This document shows positions 24,201 through 33,326 of a stretch of 64,000 bases of DNA, piece after piece (position 1 is the first letter of the stretch; every line of letters starts with the position of its first letter). This DNA is from Bemisia tabaci (lineage: Eukaryota > Arthropoda > Insecta > Hemiptera > Aleyrodidae), in contig NC_092794.1 of assembly GCF_918797505.1 (NCBI RefSeq), positions 76,731,345-76,795,344 of the forward strand, read 5' to 3'. The notes below the pieces were generated by a model. The model was not told the origin of the DNA and did not search any database. It saw nothing but the letters and a program-made list of their open reading frames with translations. A program made the translations under genes and the position numbers.

Positions 24201-24759
24201 CATAGTGGCGAATCTCGTCCCTAGATCACATAGAATCACCTAAAAGCAGTCTAGTGTGCAGGATTTTTTCCTTCCCAAAGTAAGACTGGGCAGAGAAATT
24301 TTGAGACTCTCAATGAGCATACTTAGATGGCTCCCTGGTTCAGGTGTTCAGGTGAACGAATTGTTAAAAAAGGAGTAATGAACTGGTGAACCTTTGTTTC
24401 GTGTCTTTGTCGAGCGGTTCTTCTGGCTCTGGAGGCTGTGGAGGTGGCGCAGAGGCTCCAGATGGCTGTTTATGGAGAGCCCCTCGATCGTACAACTTCC
24501 GCAGTTTGATGTTGCCAAGAACTTCATAGGCATCAGTCACTAAACGAAACTGCTCTGCGGCATCGTCACTGCCCTTGTTTCTATCTGGATGCAATTTCAG
24601 GGAAAGGTTGTAATAAGCTCCTTTGATTTCAGCCTGGGTCGCAGACTGCTTCACGCCTAGGACACTGTACAAGTCTCGATTGAGTTGGACACTGCTCAGG
24701 AAAATGCTCCTGACACATGGAGAGTAAAATTTGGATACAGTTTTTGAGAGATTGAACAT
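20943..24759 (-). CDS. DNAJC30: DnaJ homolog subfamily C member 30-like, two exons
   Basis: A J-domain protein. In mammals DNAJC30 is mitochondrial, binds ATP synthase and assists complex I turnover; the role here is inferred from family membership. Exon 1 is 24392-24759 and exon 2 is 20943-21255; joined they give 226 residues. Residues 1-28 are basic and hydroxylated, like a mitochondrial presequence. The J domain spans about 29-93 with HPD at 57-59 (KLHPDRNKG). A Pro-rich linker (PPPQPPEPEEP) follows. Exon 2 encodes a 'YNFDEWTRAHY' motif typical of the DNAJC30 C-terminal region and one membrane segment (MLYFGFILMTAAVAAIVHV). The splice joins AG|A to make Arg123 in frame. The donor, AAAG|GTTCAC, is weak. 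The ATG at 24759 is the first one and is favoured by the presequence. Confidence 0.88.
21347..21757. mobile_element. MITE family G, copy 1, in the DNAJC30 intron
   Basis: Inverted repeat of about 410 bp with ends like GTGATTCTATGTGATCTA and their complement, centred near 21550. It shares arms with 23747-24243. No coding content. Confidence 0.65.
22345..22790. repeat. Inverted repeat with G/C runs in the DNAJC30 intron
   Basis: 'AGAGTCACAAATGTTGAG' near 22410 pairs with its complement near 22715, and G-rich 'TTAATGGGGGGG' at the left end pairs with the long C-run at the right end (about 22757-22773). An internal copy at 22490-22540 shows the same motif once more. A small foldback element. Confidence 0.55.
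23080..23340 (+). repeat. Dispersed repeat N, copy 2
   Basis: Matches the unit at 13915-14115, followed by a second partial repeat with 'GGCAACAGTCAAC' at 23205 and 23287. Noncoding. It lies in the DNAJC30 intron. Confidence 0.45.
23350..23450 (+). repeat. 30-bp tandem repeat, about 3.4 copies
   Basis: The 30-bp unit begins GAGCTGTTGCTTCTG and continues CCCTCCAGCCAAAAG, repeated three times exactly, then partially. It stays open in one frame (ELLLLPSSQK repeats), but it sits in an intron of the opposite-strand gene and no surrounding gene is recognised. Confidence 0.8.
23747..24243. mobile_element. MITE family G, copy 2, in the DNAJC30 intron
   Basis: Inverted repeat of about 495 bp; the symmetric ends read TTTAGGTGACTCTATGTG and a complement ending CACCTAAA. 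Homologous to 21347-21757 but with a different centre, which contains 'CTCTCTCTCTCTCTTACAC' flanked by an inverted 'ACTCAATG' pair. Confidence 0.65.
24392..24759 (-). CDS. DNAJC30: DNAJC30-like exon 1
   Basis: Carries the start codon, presumed presequence, J domain and Pro-rich linker. 368 nt, leaving two bases (AG) for the codon completed by exon 2. Reading on into the intron gives FTSSLLLF and a stop. Confidence 0.88.
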
Positions 24760-24779
24760 TTTATAATATACTTCTACAC

Positions 24780-25540
24780 TGAAATCACGAAATTACTGCT
24801 GCTGGCGTAGATAACAGGAGAGATGGTTGGCTGCATTAGTTGTTTGGACTCATACCCTAGGGTTTAGAGGCGTGAGAGTTATTCCGATGAAACTCAACGT
24901 CATCGCAATGTCAGACAAAAGAGAATGCTTGAAATGACAACTTGAAGCCGTGAATATAAACTGTAAAATAACTAACCTACTAACTTTAGAATAGGAATGA
25001 CCAAGGACCAACTAGGTCATTGTTGGAAAATACGAAAATAATAAGAGTACATAATCATCATCATTAGGCGAAAGGCATAGAATAAATAGACCGTATTCGA
25101 TAACGGTTCGATGTATCGTTTGGTCCAAAACAATAGAACATAACCTCAAACCAAACTGTAAGGATTTTAATTGGAAAAGCTGAAAATGCGAAATTTCCTG
25201 ACAATTTCACTTTGCTTTGACATTTGGTACTCAAGAGAATAAAAAATCTGTTTCAAAAGATCCGTTCTCTCAGATTTCTGAATTTACTTTTGAGGCTATG
25301 TTTATGTTTTGAACCAATCGATATCGATACAATCTCACCCGTTTGATGTATCGAATACGATCTATAGTCTCTTTATAGACGCTATTAGTGGCGACGTCAT
25401 CATAGGGATTCTCCATTATATCGAATTGGATCCAAACAATAACATTGGCATAACCTCTTTCAATGCTACCAGTGCGAAAAAATCGATATATATCGCTTTT
25501 CTGTGACGTTGCACTAATAGCGTCTATTCTATGCATAAGG
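24780..25540. other. Region upstream of the DNAJC30-like gene
   Basis: Must contain the promoter of the minus-strand DNAJC30-like gene, but no TATA box or other element can be assigned with confidence. It holds one hairpin at 25375-25527, whose arms share TAGACGCTATTAGTG and its complement. Confidence 0.4.
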
Positions 25541-25547
25541 CCTGAAT

Positions 25548-26973
25548 TATGAAGGGCCGTTTGTAACTAAAGATACTAATGTTGGCAATACATAAGAAAT
25601 GATGTAACATATGAAATATTCAAAATATATTTGAAATTTTGAAATATATATACGAAACTGTCGCAATATATAAGAAATGTGTCAATATATAGTAAATCGA
25701 CTCCAAAAATGGCGAAAATCGTGCAATATATAAGAAATGTGTCAATATATAAGAAATCGACTTCACAATATATATGGCGAAATTCGTGCGATACACAGGG
25801 TGATCCATAAGTCCTTTCCATCCCCTCTAAATTTTTACCTAATTGAGGCAAATATTTGAAACTTGGGGGATGTTCTTAGGTCAAAGGGAGCTACTTTCTG
25901 GCTCCCTAAAATTTTCCGGGGAATCCTTAGGGGGGGAGGGGGGATGGAAACCAATTATTTTTTCAATTGAGAAGACCCCTTTTGTTGTACCTTGTTCGAA
26001 AGAGCATCAAAAAAGGAAACTTTTCGGGTGAACCAGACGTCAATATCTCAAACCGTTTCAAAATGGCGTTCGGTTAAAATTCAAGATGGCCGAAAATTGA
26101 CACCGATTGTTTGTCAATGGATTTGCGGGAAAATCGGTATCCACGGGTATATTGATAGGAGAAGAATGAATTTGAAGTTAGATTTTCTAAAAAAACAACA
26201 AATTTCCAAAATGGCCAAAAATTCAGAAACTTGGGAGTTAGGGTTATTTTGGCATGAGATTAACAAATTTGAAGTTAGATTTCTAAAGAAAAAAAAATTC
26301 CAAAAAGGCCGATTTTTTTTTTTTTTTTTTTTTAGAAATCTAACTTCAAATTCGTTTTACTCCTGACAAAATACCCGTCGATGCCGATTTTCGCGCAAAT
26401 CCATTGACAAACAATCGGTGTCAATTTTCGGCCATCTTGAATTTTAACCGAACGCCATTTTGAAACGGTTTGAGATATTGACTTGCTGGTTTACCCGAAA
26501 AGTTTCCTTTTTTGATGCTCTTTCGAACAAGGTACAACAAAAAGGGTCTTCTCAAGTGAAAAAATAATTGGTTTCCATCCCTTCTCCCCCCTATGGGTTC
26601 CCCGGATAACTTTATAGGGGGCCAGAAAGTAGCTCCCTTTAACCTAAGAACATCCCCCAAGTTTCAAATCTTTGCCTCAATTAGGTAAAAATTTAGAGGG
26701 GATGGAAAGGACTTATGGATTAGGTACCCTTACCCTGTACATATATCGCACGAATTTCGCCATATATATTGTGAAGTCGATTTCTTATATATTGCACAAT
26801 TTTCGCCACATTTTTTGGAGTCGATTTCCTAAATATTGACACATTTCTTGAATATTGCGACAATTTCGTATATATATTTCAAAATTTCATATATATCTTG
26901 AATATTTCATATATTACACCATTTCTTATATATTGCCAACATTCGTATCTTTAGTTACAAACGGCCCTTCATA
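25548..26973. mobile_element. MITE with 7-bp target duplication and another palindrome nested inside
   Basis: Inverted ends TATGAAGGGCCGTTTGTAAC and complement. The 7-bp sequence CCTGAAT flanks both sides (25541-25547 and 26974-26980). The arms (25548-25795 and 26745-26973) are rich in ATATATAAGAAAT repeats. Between them sits the separate palindrome 25795-26745. Confidence 0.7.
25795..26745. mobile_element. Palindromic MITE nested in 25548-26973
   Basis: Arms at about 25797-26110 and 26400-26735; the left end reads ACAGGGTGATCCATAAGTCC and the right end carries a diverged complement with an insertion. The arm sequence 'AAACCGTTTCAAAATGGCG' and the G-run module link it to the older element at 6785-9655. 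The spacer holds a long T-run near 26310-26330. Confidence 0.65.
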
Positions 26974-27663
26974 CCTGAATACACGATCAGCCTAAACTTC
27001 CAAGTCTGGCGTCAGTATGATGAGTCTGTTGCTTGGTGAACGTCAGGATTTAGCGAAGGCCGACTGTAGAGTACCTATATTAAGGTGGATCTTCAGTTTT
27101 TTTGTTTAGAAATTTCTCCGCCCAGGGGACGCCACCGTCGATGTCCGTTTTCGTCGAATTTCTGCAGTCGAAGCTGAATTTTGAAAAATCTGAGCCTTTA
27201 TTTCAAAATCGGAAAATTTCACCCTGTAGATTAGAGTATTGTGAATATTTTGAGCCTTTGATCATCAAAATGCATGGTGTTGTGGTTGAGAAAGTACTGT
27301 TTCCCCACAAGAAATCTCGGCCCTCGGCCGACGATCCTCTCAGTTGACGGTAAATTTCAAGAATTAGAACACTTAATTTCAAAATCCAAGGATTTCAGTC
27401 TGAAGATCAGACTCTATGGGTTCTTTTCCGTAAACCTCTCGCGGGCGGGAGACGTTACCGGAGGGGGGAGAGTCATGTGAAGCGGGCGCATCGGTTTGCG
27501 GCGCGGGTCTGTCATTTCCGTAAACTGCTCGCGCGGGAGACACATTTTTTTTATTTGATTGCGGGGGCAATATGGCGCCCACGTCGGTTTTTATCTATCG
27601 AGATATCGATTCATTCTCGACGTTGCCAAGTGCTGTTTTACTAATATTTTGGTGATCTACTAA

Positions 27664-28614
27664 CAGAGATGGAAAGTGAAATTTCACGTTTTGAAATTTC
27701 ATGAAATTTCACGTGAAATTTCATGAAATTTCACAAGGCCCGAATAAATTTCAAAAAAATTGAAATTTGTTGATTTTTCAAAGAAATATTGTTACTAAGC
27801 CTCGGAAACGGTTCAGATGATCCTCCTGCTGATGCAGCAGAATATGGCCCACTAATGAGATGCTACACCCAAAGGAGGGGGCACAAGGGGGGTTTTAGAG
27901 AAAGTTAGCCCTAACCTAACCTCCAAACCAAATGTAAACAGACATGTACCCAGCAAATCGCGTGGCCGTGGACAAGATTATAAGAACATCACACCCTTTT
28001 AGAAACGTTTTACTTTAGTACTTATCCATTTTTGAAACTGAGATTTCCGACTCTAAAATATATATGTTGGCAGTTTGGCACTGCTGAGAATAATCTTTAT
28101 AGTATAATTGTTAAAGATGTAGGACATTAAGTTGGTTCAGAAATATACCACTAAAAGTGCCGTTTTTTAGCATTACAATTTTTAGCATCAATTTCTCCAA
28201 CGTTTCTCAAATAAAAGTCCCCCCCCCCCCCTCATAAAAAAACTAGTATTTTCATGCCGATGCGTGGAGGAAATTGTTCTTGTGGTGGAGCGGAGGCACT
28301 CAAGTGTCAATGATGCATTACTTACGAAAATTAAGGACCCATGACTTACATAAGTGACATCTGACATGACACCGAAATCTTCGTGATAAAAAACTGAGCT
28401 GCTGGAAGAGTGGGTGGTGAGGTTAGGTTAGGTCAGGGGGGGCTGAAAAATCTCAATATCGAGAATCACCGTTTCTAGGCGTATCTTGGCCTCTTGAATG
28501 TATCCTCAAAAGTTTCAATAAATTTCATGAAATTTCGTGAAATTTCATGAAATTTCATGAAATTTCACGCGTGAAATTTCACTCGAATAAATTTCATGAA
28601 ATTTTCCATCTCTG
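27664..28614. mobile_element. hAT-like MITE with exact 8-bp target duplication
   Basis: Terminal inverted repeat CAGAGATGGAAA (27664) and TTTCCATCTCTG (ending 28614). The 8-bp TCTACTAA lies immediately outside both ends (27656-27663 and 28615-28622). Subterminal regions are packed with palindromic 'TGAAATTTCATGAAATTTC' repeats. No transposase ORF. An 8-bp duplication with ends starting CAG is the usual hAT signature. Confidence 0.85.
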
Positions 28615-28878
28615 TCTACTAATATTTTGGTGATCGATCATGTTTTGAGACAGACAGTAACATTGAAACAACCCACTACACTTACAGGCTGGAAGCATGG
28701 TAAAAGTTGGGTTTGTTGACTAGCCAGAACTCATGTCGGAACTTTTTTGAAGTACTTGAACTTGCAGAACCCGCAGACAAACAGTTGTGGAACATGGTAA
28801 GACTTCAATACTTATCTGTAATTCAAATATATTTGTTTAAGCCCAATGGTTGTATAGGTGCCTATGAATGGAAGCACA

Positions 28879-28920
28879 AGATAGTATTGTAGCCTCGATA
28901 TCAAGGCTACAATACTATCT
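28879..28920. repeat. Short perfect hairpin
   Basis: AGATAGTATTGTAGCCT and its exact complement are separated by about 8 bases. It lies in the spacer of the element 27414-29403. Could be a snapback scar; no evidence for a small RNA gene. Confidence 0.55.
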
Positions 28921-29583
28921 TCTGTTTTTATAATTCAAATGAGGGGCTTGGAGGTAAAGGCGCACAAGTGCAGTTTTTGAAAAAATTGAGATATTAATGA
29001 GTTCAATTATTCATATTTTAAGGTCATGCTTCTTTGTATGCTTTAATAGATACCGATGATGTTGCTAGATCAACGTATTTCGTCCAACATTAATTATTTT
29101 CGTCCAATATAACTGCAGATAGATATCTTTTGAAGCACATAAACAAGATGTATCGTCTGTCTCAAAAACATAAGTAAAACAGCACTTGGCAACGTCGAGG
29201 ATGAATCGATATCTCGATAGATAAAAACCGACGTGGGCGCCATATTGCCCCCGCGCTCCAATAAAAAAAATATGTGTCTCCCGCGCGAGCAGTTTACGGA
29301 AATGACAGACCCGCGCCGCAAACCGATGCGCCCGCTTCACATGACTCTCCCCCCGCCGGTAACGTCTCCCGCCCGCGAGAGGTTTACGGAAAGGAACCCA
29401 TACGTTTGAGTGCACTCGTTTCGGCCTCCATGGCCAGCCAAGGCCGCGGCTGTCAGTCAGCTGATAATCGAGTTGTCGTAACTCTGGGTATAAAGGGACT
29501 CTACCTGGTCAAGATGTTCCGGACTCATTTCTTCATTTACGTTTCTTCATCTCGACCAAAGAAGTTTCTCGCGCATTCAAAGT

Positions 29584-29786
29584 CAAGGCGGATAAAGAAT
29601 GGTGGTCGCATTTCGTACCCTCTGGACGTCACACGGTATCGGGTACATCGGGTACATGGGCTGGCCGAGGCCGGGGGGGCCGACTCCACCTCGGATTGCA
29701 CGGCATAACCCGTACCCTCCTGACGTCACAACGCTTCAAGATGGCAGCCAAAATCGAAATGCGACCACCATTCTTTATCCGCCTTG
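29584..29786. mobile_element. MULE-like MITE, copy 2 (exact 9-bp target duplication)
   Basis: Ends CAAGGCGGATAAAGAATGG and complement; ATTCAAAGT occurs directly on both sides. The interior includes 'GGGTACATGGGCTGG' and 'CGGATTGCACGGC'. It is the most complete of the three copies. Confidence 0.8.
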
Positions 29787-29811
29787 ATTCAAAGTAACAT
29801 TTTCCGGTTCC

Positions 29812-30871
29812 CAGGGCTGCCAGAACGTGTACTTTCGGTACACACGTGTACTATCGATTTTCGTTTTGGATTATTTTGTACTTTTCAGAATTCGGATTAA
29901 TTGTGAACTTTCGCCGAATTTTGTGTACTCTGTGTACAATTTTTTTCAAAATTAGGAAATAATCTCGAGTTTTCAATTTTTTTCTCTCAAAGTTATAGAT
30001 TTTTGTTCCTTGCCGTTTAGTTGGCTGCAAGCTTTCACTTTCCCTCTAATTTTGTCTCAACCAGGGCTGCCAGAACGTGTACTTTCGGTACACACGTGTA
30101 CTATCGATTTTCGTTTTGGATTATTTTGTACTTTTCAGAATTCGGATTAATTGTGTACTTTCGCCGAATTTTGTGTACTCTGTGTACAATTTTTTTCAAA
30201 ATTAGGAAATAATCTCGAGTTTTGTAAATGTAGGGGAGTCAGGCCAGTCTCACGTGATTCAGATCTGGGAGTGGCACGTTGTCTTATGGGTGCCTTACAT
30301 GGGTGGGGGGTGGGAGGCGGTGTCAAAAAGTTCGTCAAAATTGCTGACATAATACTTAAACTTCCCTTTGAGGCTCTGATCCACGAAGACAAGCGCATAA
30401 CGGTATGTGAAGTTAGTGTAATCAGCACAGTGACTCAACCTGCATTTAATATTTGTACGTGTTGTTTGATAATCAAATTTCGGGTGCAGAAAATTAATTA
30501 GTCTCTTTGTAAAATTCTGGAAATTCCTTTCTAACACAACAGTCGAATCCTAAGTAGTGGATTTCTTAAAGAATTTTTAAAATTTCCCGCCGAATTAGTG
30601 GCGCAAATAATTTATTAGGCTAAAATTCCCGCAGAAATCCCTCTCTGTTATTCAATGGTTGATTCTACCTAATTCTACTCAATCGTGGGATCAAATTGTA
30701 GACTTCCAAGTACTTTTGGCGTGCTTTTGTGTATATTTGAAAAAAATGTGTACTATTTGTGTACTTTCTTTCTCGCGGATTATTTTGTACTTTCCCCCAA
30801 AATTTCGGATTATTTTGTACTTTGGACTCAAATTCTGTGCACTTTCTCAAGTCCCGTTTCTGGCAGCCCTG
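29812..30871. mobile_element. hAT-like MITE with exact 8-bp target duplication and internal repeat
   Basis: Ends CAGGGCTGCCAGAA (29812) and TTCTGGCAGCCCTG with slight mismatch (ending 30871). CCGGTTCC flanks both ends (29804-29811 and 30872-30879). The first ~160 bp are repeated at 30062-30225, including a second copy of the terminal CAGGGCTGCCAGAACG. Arms are rich in 'GGATTATTTTGTACTTT'. No transposase. Confidence 0.85.
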
Positions 30872-30879
30872 CCGGTTCC

Positions 30880-32510
30880 ATTGTTAGAGAAGAAACAAGT
30901 CATTTTGTTGTAAGTTAGGATAATATTTGTGTTGATTAAGTGGCTTGAGCATTGGACTACCTGGCTGCGCCTTGCATAGCTGCCTCTATATCAAGATGAT
31001 TGGGAGAAAAACTTACTGGTTGATGTGCGAATCTGAATCCTAAATCCCTAGGAACGGTAGTTGTGAAATCCAGATGGATGTACAATGCTAGGTACCTTGC
31101 TCCTCACTCACTTTCTCATGGATGTTTGCTGGTCTCTCCAAGGTTCTGGTTTTGCGATGCGTTGAAGCCAATGCTTTAAGGTTAGCTATAACAACCAGGC
31201 TTCGGAGATACTAATTAACAATCCTAGCAGTCACCAAATTCTCCAGCAAACCCGCATAGTTGTCTATTAACAGCTGAAGAAGCAATGGAAACCGCATTTA
31301 CCTACGACAACAAGATTTTTTCCGTTGGAACTCTGATAGTAAGTATGAGGGGGAACTATCACCTTTAAGGCACGTTTCTCCATGAATTTTCTTGTTTTTT
31401 GGCATCAAACTAAGTAGAACTCAAGGAAAATGAGGCAAGACTTTACAAGTATTACCATGGTTCATCTGCTGAAAAAATAGAAGAAAGTCTAAAATTCCTA
31501 ATGAACATCACCAAGATGGTTCTGCCACCAGCAGTTCATTTTTTAAGGCACGGATCAAATACTGTGGTTATCTATTATTCTCACGGTGCCCATCAAATTA
31601 TAGGTAAGAAACCTAGTCCTGTAATAATAATGGCATGGAATGACGGGCTCTAATTGGTGACTTGACCATCCCCTATAAGTTATCGAAAGAATTTACTTCT
31701 TAAAAGATCCTTTGCGAATGAAGCCAAGTAAATATGCGGATAAAAGTCCCGTGTGATATGTGAAGTGTACTTATTCAAAGTAATTTCAAAGGGAATGGAT
31801 GAAATGTTCAATAGGTAACGTCCAAATTTGCAAAGTTGTAGAGGCACTAGGCACAAATTGGACAAGGTGCCGCTAAGTAATGATTAAATGAATTTTTTTA
31901 TTGTTATTAATTACGGAAAAGAGAATCAGGCCGAATGCCAAAATACACAATTCGAAAAGTGTAGGGTGGTGTAGGAGCCGAACCTTCTTCGAGATTACGG
32001 GCAGCGAGCGGCAACCTGATTGGCTACGAAGATTGCCGAGCATGGCCGAAGGCCTACTCGCCGCTTGGTAGGTGTTGACGGCGGTTTGACAAACAGCAGT
32101 TTTTGGTGAAATGTGGTCCGGAATATCTGGGCCAATCTGTTCACTCGGTATTGGTTGTGACGTCACAAAATGGCTTCACTCTCCCGTCATTTGTAGTTTT
32201 AAATTTTCCCGCCAAAATTTTTTGAACTTTTGGGTGCTTTTTTGGGGTGTTTGGGGGGTCCAAAAATTCTGAGAAAAATTCATGAAGCTCAGAATGATGC
32301 ACTTTATTAGAAAATGAATTAAAAAAAATAGGTGCAACAGACCCATTGAGCCTTGGCCGACTCAGAGGATCCTTCCCCCCGAACCTCGACTCATCCATCG
32401 TCCGTTCCAAAAGTGAGGTTAAGCCGAAGATTGAAAAATAACACACAAGGCGGCTGAATTCTTGAAAAATAAGTATATTTTTGGCGTTTTTCAACCCCTT
32501 TCGATTTGGG
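30880..32510. other. Intergenic between MITEs, no gene recognised
   Basis: About 1.6 kb. Small ORFs at 31680-31865, 31873-32166 and 32141-32494 (all minus) show no recognisable domain. No clear repeat. Confidence 0.4.
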
Positions 32511-32531
32511 CCGACTCAATCTCGGATTGCA

Positions 32532-32707
32532 TAAAGCCCTTTCCACACGTTGCAAGTTTTGCTGCAAGTGAGCCGAAAGTGGGAGTCATCACTCATCGAT
32601 GATCGTGAAATTTGCGTCCCGCCCGCAAATTTCACGATCATCGATGAGTGATGACTCCCACTTTCGGCTCACTTGCAGCAAAACTTGCAACGTGTGGAAA
32701 GGGCTTA
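32532..32707. mobile_element. Hairpin MITE in target GGATTGCA
   Basis: An almost perfect 176-bp palindrome with ends TAAAGCCCTTTCCACACG and complement (one base shorter on the right). The 8-bp GGATTGCA flanks both sides (32524-32531 and 32708-32715). It sits in what was the middle of a MULE-like MITE. Confidence 0.85.
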
Positions 32708-32715
32708 GGATTGCA

Positions 32716-33044
32716 CATAGAGTACATAGAGTCGTAATGTAATTGGGAGAGCTGGCGCCACTTTTAAGCATTTTCCATGTCCCGAATTCCGAGACTCCTG
32801 TGTGACGCCGGGTCACTTTTTCGATACATAATCGATTGTTTGCGATACACAGGTACCCGGTCATCCGATGACAACAACAACAACAACAACGGAGATAGGA
32901 ATTACCATGTATTCCACACCGCCATTTTGGATCGAAAATGTATCGAAAAAGCGACCCGAACTCGGCGCACACCGGGCTCGGAATTCGTCGAGCAGAACAT
33001 GGCGCCAGCTCTCCCATTTACATTACGACTCTATGTACTCTATG
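32716..33044. mobile_element. Second MITE in the same 8-bp target
   Basis: Ends CATAGAGTACATAGAGTCG and CGACTCTATGTACTCTATG, 329 bp. It is flanked by GGATTGCA at 32708-32715 and 33045-33052, so it shares a target copy with the neighbouring hairpin MITE. It includes an (ACA)n run near 32870-32890 and an inner inverted pair around 'CTTTTTCGATACAT'. Confidence 0.85.
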
Positions 33045-33052
33045 GGATTGCA

Positions 33053-33141
33053 CGGCAAAACCCGTACCCTCCTGACGTCACAACGCTTCAAGATGGCGGC
33101 CAAAATCGAAATGCGACCACCATTCTTTATCCGCCTTGAGC
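33053..33141 (+). mobile_element. MULE-like MITE, copy 3, right half
   Basis: Matches the right half of 29584-29786 up to the end TCTTTATCCGCCTTG. A left-central remnant, 'GGGCCGACTC...CGGATTGCA', is at 32507-32531, separated from it by two inserted MITEs. The left terminus is missing. Confidence 0.75.
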
Positions 33142-33246
33142 TTTATTACTACTCTATGGAAGTGACAACGTGACAGCGGCTGCGGCATCGGGCATGTAAA
33201 TAAAGCAAGTTCTATCTGGGAAATTCTACCTCAATCCAAAGTGAAA
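33142..33246 (+). promoter_or_regulatory. Presumed promoter-proximal / 5' UTR region of UFL1
   Basis: Only about 105 bp separate the right end of a MULE-like MITE from the UFL1 ATG. No TATA box is visible, and the start context GTGAAAATGTC is acceptable. The true transcription start cannot be read from sequence. Confidence 0.4.
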
Positions 33247-33326
33247 ATGTCAGTGCATGAATGGGAAGAAGTCAAGCGTTTGGCAGCTGATTTTCAACGG
33301 GCTCAACTTACTTCTGCAGTTCAAAA
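33247..33326 (+). CDS. UFL1: UFL1 exon 1
   Basis: Starts with ATG and ends CAAAA|GTAAGA, phase 2. Encodes the conserved N-terminal helix ([14 protein letters not shown]). Confidence 0.9.

Larger units (their letters stand above)
27414..29403. mobile_element. Inverted-repeat element with a GC-rich arm, split by an hAT-like MITE
   Basis: 27414-27641 is a close reverse complement of about 29173-29403 (shared ends TATGGGTTCTTTTCC and complement). The pairing resumes at about 28637-28655 ('TGTTTTGAGACAGACAG') against 29148-29165 after skipping the insertion 27664-28614. The arms contain 'CGCGGGCGGGAGACGTTACC'-type GC-rich sequence. Confidence 0.65.

Noticed and set aside
28879..28920. Perfect short hairpin as a pre-microRNA
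   Set aside because: The stem is only about 17 bp and lies in a transposon spacer; far too short for a typical insect pre-miRNA.
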